This document shows, piece by piece, positions 8,288 to 15,544 of a DNA stretch of 64,000 bases (position 1 is its first letter; every line of letters starts with the position of its first letter). The stretch is from Pseudomonas reinekei (GTDB lineage: Bacteria; Pseudomonadota; Gammaproteobacteria; Pseudomonadales; Pseudomonadaceae), in NCBI RefSeq assembly GCF_001945365.1, contig NZ_MSTQ01000012.1, positions 1-64,000 on the forward strand, read 5' to 3'. The notes under the pieces are model-generated. The model saw only the letters and a list, made by a program, of their open reading frames with translations, was not told the origin of the DNA and made no database searches. The position numbers and the translations under genes are program-made.

Positions 8288-8983
8288 GTGTCTATCGATG
8301 AAGCAAGCCGCCATTCTGATCACGACCAACCGCGAAACATTGTCTTCGTGGCCTACCCGCAAATGGGTCTGCTGGACCTGACCGGTGCCCAGACTGTGTT
8401 CTGGGTGGCCAACCATGCCATGACCGAACGCGGCCTGCCTGGCTACGCGCTGCACACCGCCAGCCTCGCCGGTGGTGAAATCCAGACAGCAGAAGGCCTG
8501 GTGGTGCAAAGCCGCAAGCTGAGCGAGTTTGACGATAACCCGGTCGACACCCTGATCGTCCCCGGCTCCCCGAGCATTCGCCAGATCGTTGCCCACAGCA
8601 CAGCGCTCGCGGACTGGCTGCGCGATGCTTCAGTCACCGCCACGCGCACGGCGTCAGTGTGCAGCGGTACTTTCTTGCTGGCCCAGGCCGGTTTGCTCGA
8701 TGGCCGGCGCGCCGCGACCCATTGGGTGATGGCCGAGTGGTTCGAGCGCATGTACCCCGAGGTCGAACTCGACCCGGAAGCGATCTTCGTGCAGCAGCAG
8801 TCGGTGTGGACCTCTGCCGGCATCAGCGCGGGAATCGATCTGGCGTTGGCACTCGTGGAGGCTGACGGCGGTCGCGAAATCGCGATGCAAGTCGCCCGGC
8901 ACATGGTGGTGTACTACCGCCGACCGGACAATCAGGCGCAATGGGGTTCATTGCTGCAATCACAATTCCCGGCCAGCGCCTGA
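8288..8983 (+). CDS. DJ-1/PfpI family protein (GlxA-like domain without HTH)
   Basis: The 231-residue protein has a class I glutamine amidotransferase-like (DJ-1/PfpI) fold. VFVAYPQMGLLDLTGA opens the domain and the nucleophile elbow carries Cys125 in SVCSGTFLLAQAGLL, followed by RRAATHW. This is the arrangement of the N-terminal half of GlxA-type AraC regulators, but the protein stops before any AraC HTH. Family members include glyoxalase-III/deglycase and isonitrile-hydratase-like enzymes; the substrate is not deducible. GTG 8288 is preceded by GGAG at 8276-8279 with eight bases between, better than the ATG at 8264. It lies 45 bases after kinase 2 and may be cotranscribed. Confidence 0.85.
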   Translation: MSIDEASRHSDHDQPRNIVFVAYPQMGLLDLTGAQTVFWVANHAMTERGLPGYALHTASLAGGEIQTAEGLVVQSRKLSEFDDNPVDTLIVPGSPSIRQIVAHSTALADWLRDASVTATRTASVCSGTFLLAQAGLLDGRRAATHWVMAEWFERMYPEVELDPEAIFVQQQSVWTSAGISAGIDLALALVEADGGREIAMQVARHMVVYYRRPDNQAQWGSLLQSQFPASA

Positions 8984-8988
8984 CCGAC

Positions 8989-9011
8989 GGGCCTTGCGTC
9001 AGGCAAGGCCC
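8989..9011. terminator. Hairpin between convergent genes
   Basis: GGGCCTTGC (8989-8997) pairs with GCAAGGCCC (9003-9011) around a five-base loop. It sits between the convergent ends of the DJ-1-like and channel genes. There is no clear T run on either side, so terminator function is only likely. Confidence 0.5.
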
Positions 9012-9019
9012 GCCCCGTC

Positions 9020-10453
9020 TCATTTTCGTTGCAGCAGCCACCGCAACAGGCTGGCTTTCTTGACCTCTATCGGCTTTTGCATGACCAGGGTCTGGCGGAT
9101 CTCCTGGCGCTGGTCCTGCAAGTTGCTCAACGCGGAGCGCAGTTCGCTAAGGTGCTCCAGCTGGTTGCCGAACATGGCTTTATCGATGCGGAACAACCGC
9201 CCGCTGGTGATGCTGCGAAACTCTCCCCGTGACGGACGATCCGCGAGAATACCCTCCTCGCCCAGGACCTCACCCGGCCCCATGCGCCCGACTTCCACCA
9301 GTTTTTCGTCGTCGTGAATCGACACTGACACCACGCCCGTACTGATGATCATCAGGCAATCGGAAATCTCGCCGAACGCCAGGATCACCTCGTCGGCCTG
9401 GTAGTCCACCGGGGTCATTTCATCGGCGACGCGATCGCGTTCCTCGTTGTTCAACGAACGGAAAATCCGCACATCTTCCAGCAGCCGGCGTTGCCGGTTC
9501 CAGTGCTGCTCGTCCTGGCCGTAGCCCCAGGTGACGCCCGCAGCCTCGAGGTGGCGATGCGCGAGGTCGAACATCAGGTTGCACACCTCGTTCTTGCTTT
9601 TTGCAGAGGCAATAAAGCCCTTGAGCTCGTATTCGGTGTATTCCAGGTGCGAGCTTTTCACCGACACCTTGGCCGCGCGCGACGGCAACAGCGCACGGGT
9701 GCCATGCAAGGTTTTTTCCAGCGCATCGATGGCCCGGCGCGGACGCACGCTGCTGGGCACGGCGATGACCATACTGACCCCGTTCACATCCCCGGGACGA
9801 CTGAAATTGACAATCCGCGCTTTCGCCGCCACCGAGTTGGGCACCACCGCGATGCCGCCCATGTCGGTCATCAGATGGGTCGAACGCCAATCGATCTCGA
9901 CCACTTTGCCCTGGGTGCCGTCGATGGAAATCCGGTCATCGAGTTGATAGGGCTTGGTGGTGTTGAGCACGATGCCGGAAAACACATCGCTCAAAGTGCT
10001 TTGCAGGGCCAGGCCGACGACGATCGCCATCGCTCCCGATGTCGCCAGCAAGCCCTTGACGGGCAACTGCAAGACATAAGCCGCGGCGCCGACAATGCCG
10101 ATCAGGAAGATCACCGCCCCCAGCAAGTCGTACAGCAAGCGTGCGCTGTGCCCGGCGCGGGACGTCAGGCCGTAGCCGACGATAACGGTGATGGTCCGGG
10201 CTGCAAACAGCCACCAGCCAATGCCCAACACCGTGCCCATCAGGTTGAGGACGGCGTCCTCGGGCCACAGTGGCGGCTGCAACGGGCTGATACCAGCTGC
10301 CGTCAGGACCCAACTGAACGCGACGAAAATAACGATGCGCAAGCACAGGCGCAGATTGTGTCGCGCGGCTCCAATCACCTGCCACAGTGCCAGGTCGATC
10401 ACCACCAGGATAACGCCGCAGATCAAGGGGTGAGACTGCAGGAAGGTAAACAT
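9020..10453 (-). CDS. MscS-family channel with C-terminal cyclic-nucleotide-binding domain
   Basis: The 477-residue membrane protein has about four N-terminal hydrophobic segments. The MscS pore helix and beta domain follow (LLATSGAMAIVVGLALQSTL, then DDRISIDGTQGKV), then a C-terminal cNMP-binding domain from about residue 335 (VDYQADEVILAFGE, GPGEVLGEEGILADRPSRGE). MscS relatives with such a domain are cyclic-nucleotide-gated rather than tension-gated, or use the nucleotide to tune gating. ATG 10453 has GGAG eight bases upstream; the GTG at 10468 does not. The promoter region is shared with the divergent gene at 10762, with palindrome site e between them. Confidence 0.9.
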   Translation of the reverse strand: MFTFLQSHPLICGVILVVIDLALWQVIGAARHNLRLCLRIVIFVAFSWVLTAAGISPLQPPLWPEDAVLNLMGTVLGIGWWLFAARTITVIVGYGLTSRAGHSARLLYDLLGAVIFLIGIVGAAAYVLQLPVKGLLATSGAMAIVVGLALQSTLSDVFSGIVLNTTKPYQLDDRISIDGTQGKVVEIDWRSTHLMTDMGGIAVVPNSVAAKARIVNFSRPGDVNGVSMVIAVPSSVRPRRAIDALEKTLHGTRALLPSRAAKVSVKSSHLEYTEYELKGFIASAKSKNEVCNLMFDLAHRHLEAAGVTWGYGQDEQHWNRQRRLLEDVRIFRSLNNEERDRVADEMTPVDYQADEVILAFGEISDCLMIISTGVVSVSIHDDEKLVEVGRMGPGEVLGEEGILADRPSRGEFRSITSGRLFRIDKAMFGNQLEHLSELRSALSNLQDQRQEIRQTLVMQKPIEVKKASLLRWLLQRK

Positions 10454-10593
10454 GAATGATTTCTCCACAGCCGCTCATGCAGGGAAACGCTGCAGGTGAT
10501 CGCCGTTAAAAAATAGCGTTGAAGGGAGAAAAAACCGCGAAGGCCTGGTGCAATCGCCCGCCCTGGCACTGTAAGTGGCCCGTTTGCGCCAGG

Positions 10594-10678
10594 CACTCCT
10601 ACCTCAGTGCTAGCGACTCATACCCAGGTATTACGGCTTTAGCCCCATGTGCTACGCCACTGTCTTGAGGTAGGAGTG
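10594..10678. repeat. 13-bp inverted repeat flanking a palindrome
   Basis: CACTCCTACCTCA (10594-10606) is perfectly repeated in inverse orientation as TGAGGTAGGAGTG (10666-10678). The 59-base interior holds palindrome site e. It could be an RNA stem, a looping operator pair or a small mobile remnant. I saw no other copy in the window. Confidence 0.8.
10620..10631. promoter_or_regulatory. ATAC-N4-GTAT palindrome, site e
   Basis: ATACCCAGGTAT lies 131 bases before the Dps-like gene and 167 bases from the channel start on the other strand. It is identical to site c except at one central position. Confidence 0.5.
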
Positions 10679-10761
10679 TTGTGCGGCGCGCATCGATTTA
10701 CGCTGGTCACCTTGAATGAATCAACTCATTGCGCCGACGCGCTGACCTGAGGACGGTTGTC

Positions 10762-11292
10762 ATGAACGCACTGCAAAAGCTGTACATCGCCAGTCATCCG
10801 CTGCGCATCAGTCGCTATGGTGCGCACACGTCCCTGTCCATTTCCGAGCGCGTCGAAATCATCGACGCCTTGACGCAGACGCTGAGCACCACGCTGGGCA
10901 TGCTTGCGCAGCTCAAACGGGGTCAGCAGAAACTGCAGAACGTCAGCTTCCTGCCGGTGCAACAGCTGTTCCGACGCCTGGTGCGCGCCAATGCCGACTA
11001 CGCCGAATTCCTGGCCAAAGGCATCACCGACCTGGGCGGCTACGCCGAGACGGCTGCCCTGTACAGCCTGAATGACACCCACGACCCGCAGTGTTTTGCC
11101 GACTGCCTGAGCGGGATTTGTCAGGGAACGCGCCGACTGCGGGCCGTCGATGCCTTGCTGCGCGACTACTGCGAATGCGCGATCGCCAACAAGGACAATG
11201 CCAGCAAACGGTTTTTTGAAGAATGCACGCGGCACAACGCGCGTTTCCTGTCGCTGATCGAAGCCAACCTGGCCGATGGACAGCCGTGGTGA
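10762..11292 (+). CDS. Degenerate Dps/ferritin-like protein (tentative)
   Basis: The 176-residue, probably all-helical protein shows a faint Dps pattern. The segment from about residue 35 to 100 (L-x-TTLGMLAQLK, then F-x-PVQQLF-x-x-L, then Y-x-EFLAKGITDLGGYAETA) lines up with the Dps helices that carry H-x11-H and D-x3-E. The ferroxidase ligands are missing: the usual FHWN-type residues are replaced and no D-x3-E pair remains. If the reading is right, it keeps the fold without iron oxidation. TGAGGAC lies upstream of ATG 10762. Position between the channel and a receiver/catalase pair, plus palindrome e upstream, suggests a stress role. The function is not established. Confidence 0.55.
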   Translation: MNALQKLYIASHPLRISRYGAHTSLSISERVEIIDALTQTLSTTLGMLAQLKRGQQKLQNVSFLPVQQLFRRLVRANADYAEFLAKGITDLGGYAETAALYSLNDTHDPQCFADCLSGICQGTRRLRAVDALLRDYCECAIANKDNASKRFFEECTRHNARFLSLIEANLADGQPW

Positions 11293-11330
11293 CAGCGTTT
11301 CTTTAATTATCGAAAACTCAACCAGCAAAC

Positions 11331-11377
11331 ATACCCAAGTATACTATTCCGCTTTCTTGGAGCGCGTATCTTGCAAG
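11331..11377 (+). promoter_or_regulatory. Palindrome site f with downstream promoter-like block
   Basis: ATACCCAAGTAT (11331-11342) is followed 33 bases from its start by GCGTATCTTGCAAG (11364-11377). This duplicates the arrangement at 4328-4374, including the spacing. Sequence between the two elements differs, which argues that the elements themselves are under selection. A -10 at TATCTT (11367-11372) would centre the palindrome near -42. Confidence 0.6.
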
Positions 11378-11425
11378 TATGGCGGGCGCCACTTAGCGCC
11401 ACTCGCAATGACGCAAGGTTTCTAC

Positions 11426-11800
11426 ATGTTCAACTCAGCTATTATTTCAGTTGTTGATGATGACGAACTAATTCTTATCTCGCTGGACAGTTTATTGCGT
11501 TCTTACGGCTACACGGTAAACACCTACAACAGTGCCTATGCGTTTCTTGATTCCTGTGGCCCCGAGCAGACTGACTGCCTGATTTCGGATATTCAGATGC
11601 CCGGCATGTGTGGGGTGCAAATGTACGAAGCACTGGCGGCCCGAAACGCCCATATCCCCACGCTGTTCATCACCGGAATGCCAGGTCTGCCGCCACAGTT
11701 CAGTGCCCGCGTGCGAAAACCCGAAGGCTATTTTTCCAAGCCGTTCAATACCGATGCACTGCTGGCCTGTATAGAACGAGCGCTTAAGCGCCGGATTTGA
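11426..11800 (+). CDS. Stand-alone receiver-domain response regulator (paralogue)
   Basis: The product is a 124-residue single receiver with acidic residues at VVDDD (10-13), phosphoacceptor Asp55 in LISDIQMPGMCG, Thr in FITGM and Lys in FSKPF. It aligns without gaps over most of its length with the receiver at 4425 (LDSLLRS-GYTV-TY, CLISDIQMP, KPF-TD-LLACIE). No output domain is present. ATG 11426 was chosen to match the paralogue; AAGG precedes it. The catalase gene lies 191 bases downstream. Its likely partners are the two PAS kinases 3-9 kb away. Confidence 0.9.
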   Translation: MFNSAIISVVDDDELILISLDSLLRSYGYTVNTYNSAYAFLDSCGPEQTDCLISDIQMPGMCGVQMYEALAARNAHIPTLFITGMPGLPPQFSARVRKPEGYFSKPFNTDALLACIERALKRRI

Positions 11801-11828
11801 TGCTGACCACCTGGCCAATAAATTTTTA

Positions 11829-11840
11829 ACACTTTGGTAT
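11829..11840. promoter_or_regulatory. Near-copy of the palindrome, site g
   Basis: ACACTTTGGTAT differs from ATAC-N4-GTAT at one base of the left half-site. It lies 152 bases upstream of the catalase start. If functional, it would bring the catalase into the same regulon. I saw no conserved GCGTATCTT block after it. Confidence 0.35.
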
Positions 11841-11991
11841 GAACGTTTCGAACTCAAGTAGGCACTTGCTGACCGTTTGCAACGCTGCGCTGCGGCGCCA
11901 AAACAAATAACATTTTCTTTATCAGTTTTCGATTAGTTAAGAATTTTACTGTACCCACTCAACTAAAACCTCAACTTAAAGAAACCGTACC

Positions 11992-13434
11992 ATGTCAAAA
12001 AACAAACTGACTTCGATCAACGGCGCTCCCGTCGTCGACAACTTCAATATCCAGACCGCTGGCCCCCGCGGCCCCGCGCTGCTGCAGGATGTCTGGCTGC
12101 TGGAAAAACTCGCCCACTTCGACCGCGAAGTCATTCCCGAGCGGCGCATGCACGCCAAAGGTTCCGGTGCCTACGGCACCTTCACCGTGACCCACGACGT
12201 AACGCGCTACACCAAGGCTCGCCTGTTTTCCGAAGTGGGCAAGCAAACACCGATCTTCACCCGTTTCTCGACTGTTGCCGGTGAGCGCGGTGCCGCCGAT
12301 GCCGAGCGCGACATTCGTGGTTTCGCCCTGAAGTTCTACACCGAACAAGGCAACTGGGATTTGGTCGGCAACAACACGCCGGTGTTTTTTTTCCGCGACC
12401 CATTGCGCTTCCCGGACCTCAACCACGCGGTCAAACGCGACCCACGCACCGGCATGCGCAGTGCGCAAAGCAACTGGGATTTCTGGACGTCGCTGCCTGA
12501 AGCCTTGCATCAGGTGACCATCGTCATGAGCCAGCGTGGCATTCCGCGTAGCTTCCGGCATATGCACGGTTTTGGCAGCCACACGTTCAGCCTGATCAAC
12601 GCCAATAACGAGCGGCATTGGGTCAAGTTCACCTTCAAGAGCCAGCAAGGCGTTGAAAACCTGAGTGACGAACAGGCTGAAAAGCTGATTGGCCGCGACC
12701 GTGAAAGTCATCATCGGGATCTGTTCGACAGCATTGAAGCCGGCGACTTTCCGCGCTGGACGTTCTACATCCAGGTCATGACCGAAGACCAGGCTCACGA
12801 CCACGGCGTCAATCCGTTCGACCTGACCAAGGTCTGGCCACACGAAGACTACCCGTTGATCGAAGTGGGGTACTTCGAGCTCAACCGCAACCCGGAAAAC
12901 GTCTTCGCCGAAGTCGAGCAAGCGGCATTCTCGCCATCGAATGTGGTCCCTGGAATCGGCTTCTCACCGGACCGCATGCTGCAGGCACGCCTGTTTGCCT
13001 ACGGCGATGCCGCGCGTTATCGCCTGGGCGTCAATCATCACCAGATTCCGGTCAACGCCGCCCGTTGCCCCGTACACAGTTTCCATCGCGATGGTGCCAT
13101 GCGCGTCGACGGTAACTACGGCGGTCAGTTGGCGTACGTCCCCAACAGCGACGACCAATGGGCCGACCAGCCGGACTGGCGCGAACCACCGCTGAAGATC
13201 TCCGGCGCTGCCGGGCATTGGGATCATCGCGTGGACGAAGACCACTTCGAACAACCCGGCAACCTGTTCCGCCTGATGTCTGAGTCGGAGAAACAGGCGT
13301 TGTTCGAAAACACCGCGCGTTCGCTCAGCGGTGTTTCGCAGCAAGTGCAGCAACGGCATATCGCCCATTGCAACCTGGCTGATCCGCGTTATGGGGCTGG
13401 GGTTGCCCAGGCATTGGCCGATCTCGACCGGTAA
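11992..13434 (+). CDS. katA: Monofunctional haem catalase (KatA type)
   Basis: The 480-residue enzyme converts hydrogen peroxide to water and oxygen. The distal haem-pocket His54 lies in RRMHAKGSGAYGTF, the conserved Asn in NNTPVFF and the proximal Tyr in RLFAYGDAARYRLG. The length matches clade 3 small-subunit catalases. There is no signal peptide, so it should be cytoplasmic, like KatA and unlike periplasmic KatB of P. aeruginosa. It has its own terminator and a 191-base upstream gap with a near-copy of the island palindrome. The symbol is given by family resemblance. Confidence 0.95.
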   Translation: MSKNKLTSINGAPVVDNFNIQTAGPRGPALLQDVWLLEKLAHFDREVIPERRMHAKGSGAYGTFTVTHDVTRYTKARLFSEVGKQTPIFTRFSTVAGERGAADAERDIRGFALKFYTEQGNWDLVGNNTPVFFFRDPLRFPDLNHAVKRDPRTGMRSAQSNWDFWTSLPEALHQVTIVMSQRGIPRSFRHMHGFGSHTFSLINANNERHWVKFTFKSQQGVENLSDEQAEKLIGRDRESHHRDLFDSIEAGDFPRWTFYIQVMTEDQAHDHGVNPFDLTKVWPHEDYPLIEVGYFELNRNPENVFAEVEQAAFSPSNVVPGIGFSPDRMLQARLFAYGDAARYRLGVNHHQIPVNAARCPVHSFHRDGAMRVDGNYGGQLAYVPNSDDQWADQPDWREPPLKISGAAGHWDHRVDEDHFEQPGNLFRLMSESEKQALFENTARSLSGVSQQVQQRHIAHCNLADPRYGAGVAQALADLDR

Positions 13435-13440
13435 ACGCAG

Positions 13441-13475
13441 AACCTGCAGGAGCAGGTTCGCTTCTGCAGGTTTTT
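13441..13475 (+). terminator. Rho-independent terminator after catalase
   Basis: CCTGCAG (13443-13449) pairs with CTGCAGG (13464-13470) and is followed by five T. It lies a few bases after the catalase stop codon at 13432-13434. Confidence 0.75.
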
Positions 13476-13485
13476 AGCTTCAGGT

Positions 13486-13608
13486 AAGGACGCAAACCGA
13501 AGGTTGATGGCATCATCACCCGCTTCGAAGGTTTCGATGCCGACGGTGAAAGGGTTATCCCGCTACCAGGCGGACCCAGGCCGAAACCGCCACCGTCCTG
13601 ATCCATTA
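13486..13608 (+). pseudogene. Possible tail of a haem-degrading factor gene (phuS/hemS-like remnant)
   Basis: One frame here reads RKPKVDGIITRFEGFDADGE before running to a TGA near 13606. This resembles the C-terminal motif of HemS/PhuS proteins (RKPT-DG-hydrophobic-TSLE-hydrophobic-FD-x-x-G). In the usual phu operon phuS lies immediately before phuT, and a phuT stub is found 14 bases further on. I infer the remains of a deleted phuS. The match is short, so this is tentative. Confidence 0.4.
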
Positions 13609-13621
13609 AGGAAGCGACCTG

Positions 13622-13690
13622 ATGCGTATCAAATCACTGCCGGTCTGCGCGTTGGCGCTCTATTCAGGTGTTCAGGCTCAAAGCCGATGA
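13622..13690 (+). pseudogene. phuT: Stub of a periplasmic haem-binding protein gene (phuT/hmuT)
   Basis: A 22-codon frame with a good ribosome binding site (AAGGAAG) encodes MRIKSLPVCALALYSGVQAQ and two further residues. This looks like a signal peptide joined directly to a few terminal codons. Its TGA overlaps the ATG of the permease gene, as intact phuT-type genes often do. The expected mature binding protein of about 270 residues is missing. I infer an in-frame internal deletion that kept translational coupling to the permease. Confidence 0.6.
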
Positions 13691-14724
13691 CGGCCATCGT
13701 GCGGCCACGGCCGATGCTGATGACTCTCGGTCTGTTGTTGGCGCTGGTGTTCTGGTTGTCCCTGGCCCTCGGGCCGGTCAGCCTGCCGCTGGGCGATACC
13801 CTGCTCGCCGGGCTGCGCTTGCTCGGCTTGCCGGTTGACGGTGGTGACACGCAACAGGCGGAGCTGATTCTCGGTCAGATCCGCCTGCCCCGCAGCCTGC
13901 TAGGCATCGCGGTCGGTTCGGTCCTGGCGCTGTCGGGCGTGGCGATGCAGGGGTTGTTTCGCAACCCGCTGGCGGATCCTGGGCTGGTCGGTGTGTCTGC
14001 CGGTGCGGCACTCGGCGCGGCGTTCGCCATCGTCGGTGGCAGCATGCTCGGAGGTCTGTCGCCGGCCGTCGAGCCGTATCTGCTGTCGTTGTGCGCCTTC
14101 ATGGGTGGCCTGGTCGTCACGGCGGTGGTGTATCGCTTCGGTCGCAGCAATGGTCAAACCAACGTCGCCACCCTGTTGTTGGCCGGCGTGGCAATGACGG
14201 CCATGGCCGGGGCTGGCGTTGGCCTGTTCACTTACCTCGCCGACGCCGCCGCCTTGCGTACCCTGACCTTCTGGAACCTCGGCAGCCTCAACGGCGCCAG
14301 CTACCCGCGCTTGTGGCCGTTGCTGATCGTGGCAACGGGCGTGGCGCTATGGTTGCCCCGTCGCGCGGCGGCGCTCAACGCGATGCTGCTGGGCGAATCG
14401 GAAGCACGTCACCTGGGTTTCAATGTCGAACGGATCAAGCTTGAGCTGGTGCTGTGCACCGCGCTGGGTGTCGGTGCTGCGGTGGCAGCAGCGGGCCTGA
14501 TCGGCTTTATCGGTTTGGTGGTGCCGCACCTGATGCGTCTGCTGGTCGGACCCGACCATCGGGTGCTGTTGCCGGCCTCGTTGCTCGCCGGCGCCAGCCT
14601 GTTGTTGCTGGCCGATCTGGTCGCCCGCCTGCTGCTGGCACCGGCCGAATTGCCAATCGGCATCGTCACCGCACTCATCGGCGCACCCTTCTTCCTTTAT
14701 CTGCTGGTACGGGGGCGCACCTGA
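13687..14724 (+). CDS. phuU: Haem ABC transporter permease (FecCD family)
   Basis: The 345-residue polytopic inner-membrane permease belongs to the BtuC/FecCD/HmuU family. Diagnostic stretches are GLFRNPLADPGLVGVSAGA, GSLNGASYPRLW, GLIGFIGLVVPHLMRLL with the DHR loop for the ATPase, and PAELPIGIVTALIGAPFFLYLL near the end. It would move haem delivered by a periplasmic binding protein. The start at ATG 13687 overlaps the stop of the phuT stub. The partner binding protein is missing here, so import needs a binding protein encoded elsewhere, or the transporter is idle. TGATG joins it to the ATPase gene. Confidence 0.9.
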   Translation: MTAIVRPRPMLMTLGLLLALVFWLSLALGPVSLPLGDTLLAGLRLLGLPVDGGDTQQAELILGQIRLPRSLLGIAVGSVLALSGVAMQGLFRNPLADPGLVGVSAGAALGAAFAIVGGSMLGGLSPAVEPYLLSLCAFMGGLVVTAVVYRFGRSNGQTNVATLLLAGVAMTAMAGAGVGLFTYLADAAALRTLTFWNLGSLNGASYPRLWPLLIVATGVALWLPRRAAALNAMLLGESEARHLGFNVERIKLELVLCTALGVGAAVAAAGLIGFIGLVVPHLMRLLVGPDHRVLLPASLLAGASLLLLADLVARLLLAPAELPIGIVTALIGAPFFLYLLVRGRT

Positions 14725-15491
14725 TGCTGCGGGCCAATAACTTGCTGGTCCGGCGCGGCAGTCGCACCGTACTGGCCGACATCGATATCGCGTTGCGTCC
14801 GGGAGAGGTCCTTGGCGTGCTGGGCCCGAACGGCGCGGGCAAAAGCACCCTGCTCGCCGCCCTGTGCGATGAGCTGCCGATCAGCGAAGGCACGGTCAGC
14901 CTCGACGAGCGCAAGCTCGCCGACTGGCCCGGTCAGGCGCGGGCCAAACGCCTGGCGGTACTGCCCCAGAGTTCGAGCCTGAACTTTGCTTTCTCGGTCA
15001 ATGAAGTGGTGGGCATGGGCCGCCTGCCCCATGCCAGCGGTCGCGTGCGCGATGCTCAAATCGTCGCCGAAGCCCTGAGCGCGGCCGATGCCTTGCACCT
15101 CGCCGGGCGCAGTTATCTGGCCTTGTCCGGTGGCGAGCGCCAGCGCGTGCATCTGGCGCGGGTGCTTGCCCAACTGTGGCCTGGCGCCGAGGGGCAGATC
15201 CTGCTGCTCGACGAGCCGACTTCGATGCTCGATCCGTTGCACCAACACACCATCCTGCAAGCGGTGCGCGACTTCGCCGGGCGCGGTGCGGCGGTGCTGG
15301 TGATCCTGCACGACCTCAACCTGGCCGCGCGGTATTGCGATCAGCTGTTGCTGTTGCAGGAAGGTCGAATGCACGCTTATGGCCCCCCGGACCAAGTGCT
15401 GACCGCCGAGGCAGTGCAGGCGGTGTACGGGCTGCAGGTGCTGATTCACCAACACCCGGAGCGCGGCCATCCTTTAATTATTGCGCGCTGA
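14724..15491 (+). CDS. phuV: Haem ABC transporter ATP-binding protein
   Basis: The 255-residue ABC ATPase has Walker A GPNGAGKST (about residues 34-42), a Q-loop in LPQSS, signature LSGGERQR, Walker B ILLLDEP with TSMLDP, and the H-loop His in ILHDLN. The length and the NFAFSVNEVVGMGR segment are typical of HmuV/PhuV haemin importers. Its ATG overlaps the permease stop by one base, so the two are translationally coupled. It energises haem transport through the permease. Confidence 0.92.
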   Translation: MLRANNLLVRRGSRTVLADIDIALRPGEVLGVLGPNGAGKSTLLAALCDELPISEGTVSLDERKLADWPGQARAKRLAVLPQSSSLNFAFSVNEVVGMGRLPHASGRVRDAQIVAEALSAADALHLAGRSYLALSGGERQRVHLARVLAQLWPGAEGQILLLDEPTSMLDPLHQHTILQAVRDFAGRGAAVLVILHDLNLAARYCDQLLLLQEGRMHAYGPPDQVLTAEAVQAVYGLQVLIHQHPERGHPLIIAR

Positions 15492-15544
15492 TACCCGCCC
15501 CCTCTCCGATGTCCGAGGGGGCCACCGTCTGATAAGGAATACCG

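Larger units (their letters stand above)
10454..10761. other. Divergent intergenic region, channel / Dps-like gene
   Basis: These 308 bases hold no gene I can support. They contain a 13-bp inverted repeat with a 59-base spacer (10594-10678) and, inside it, one exact ATAC-N4-GTAT palindrome (10620-10631). The region could serve either divergent gene. Confidence 0.6.
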
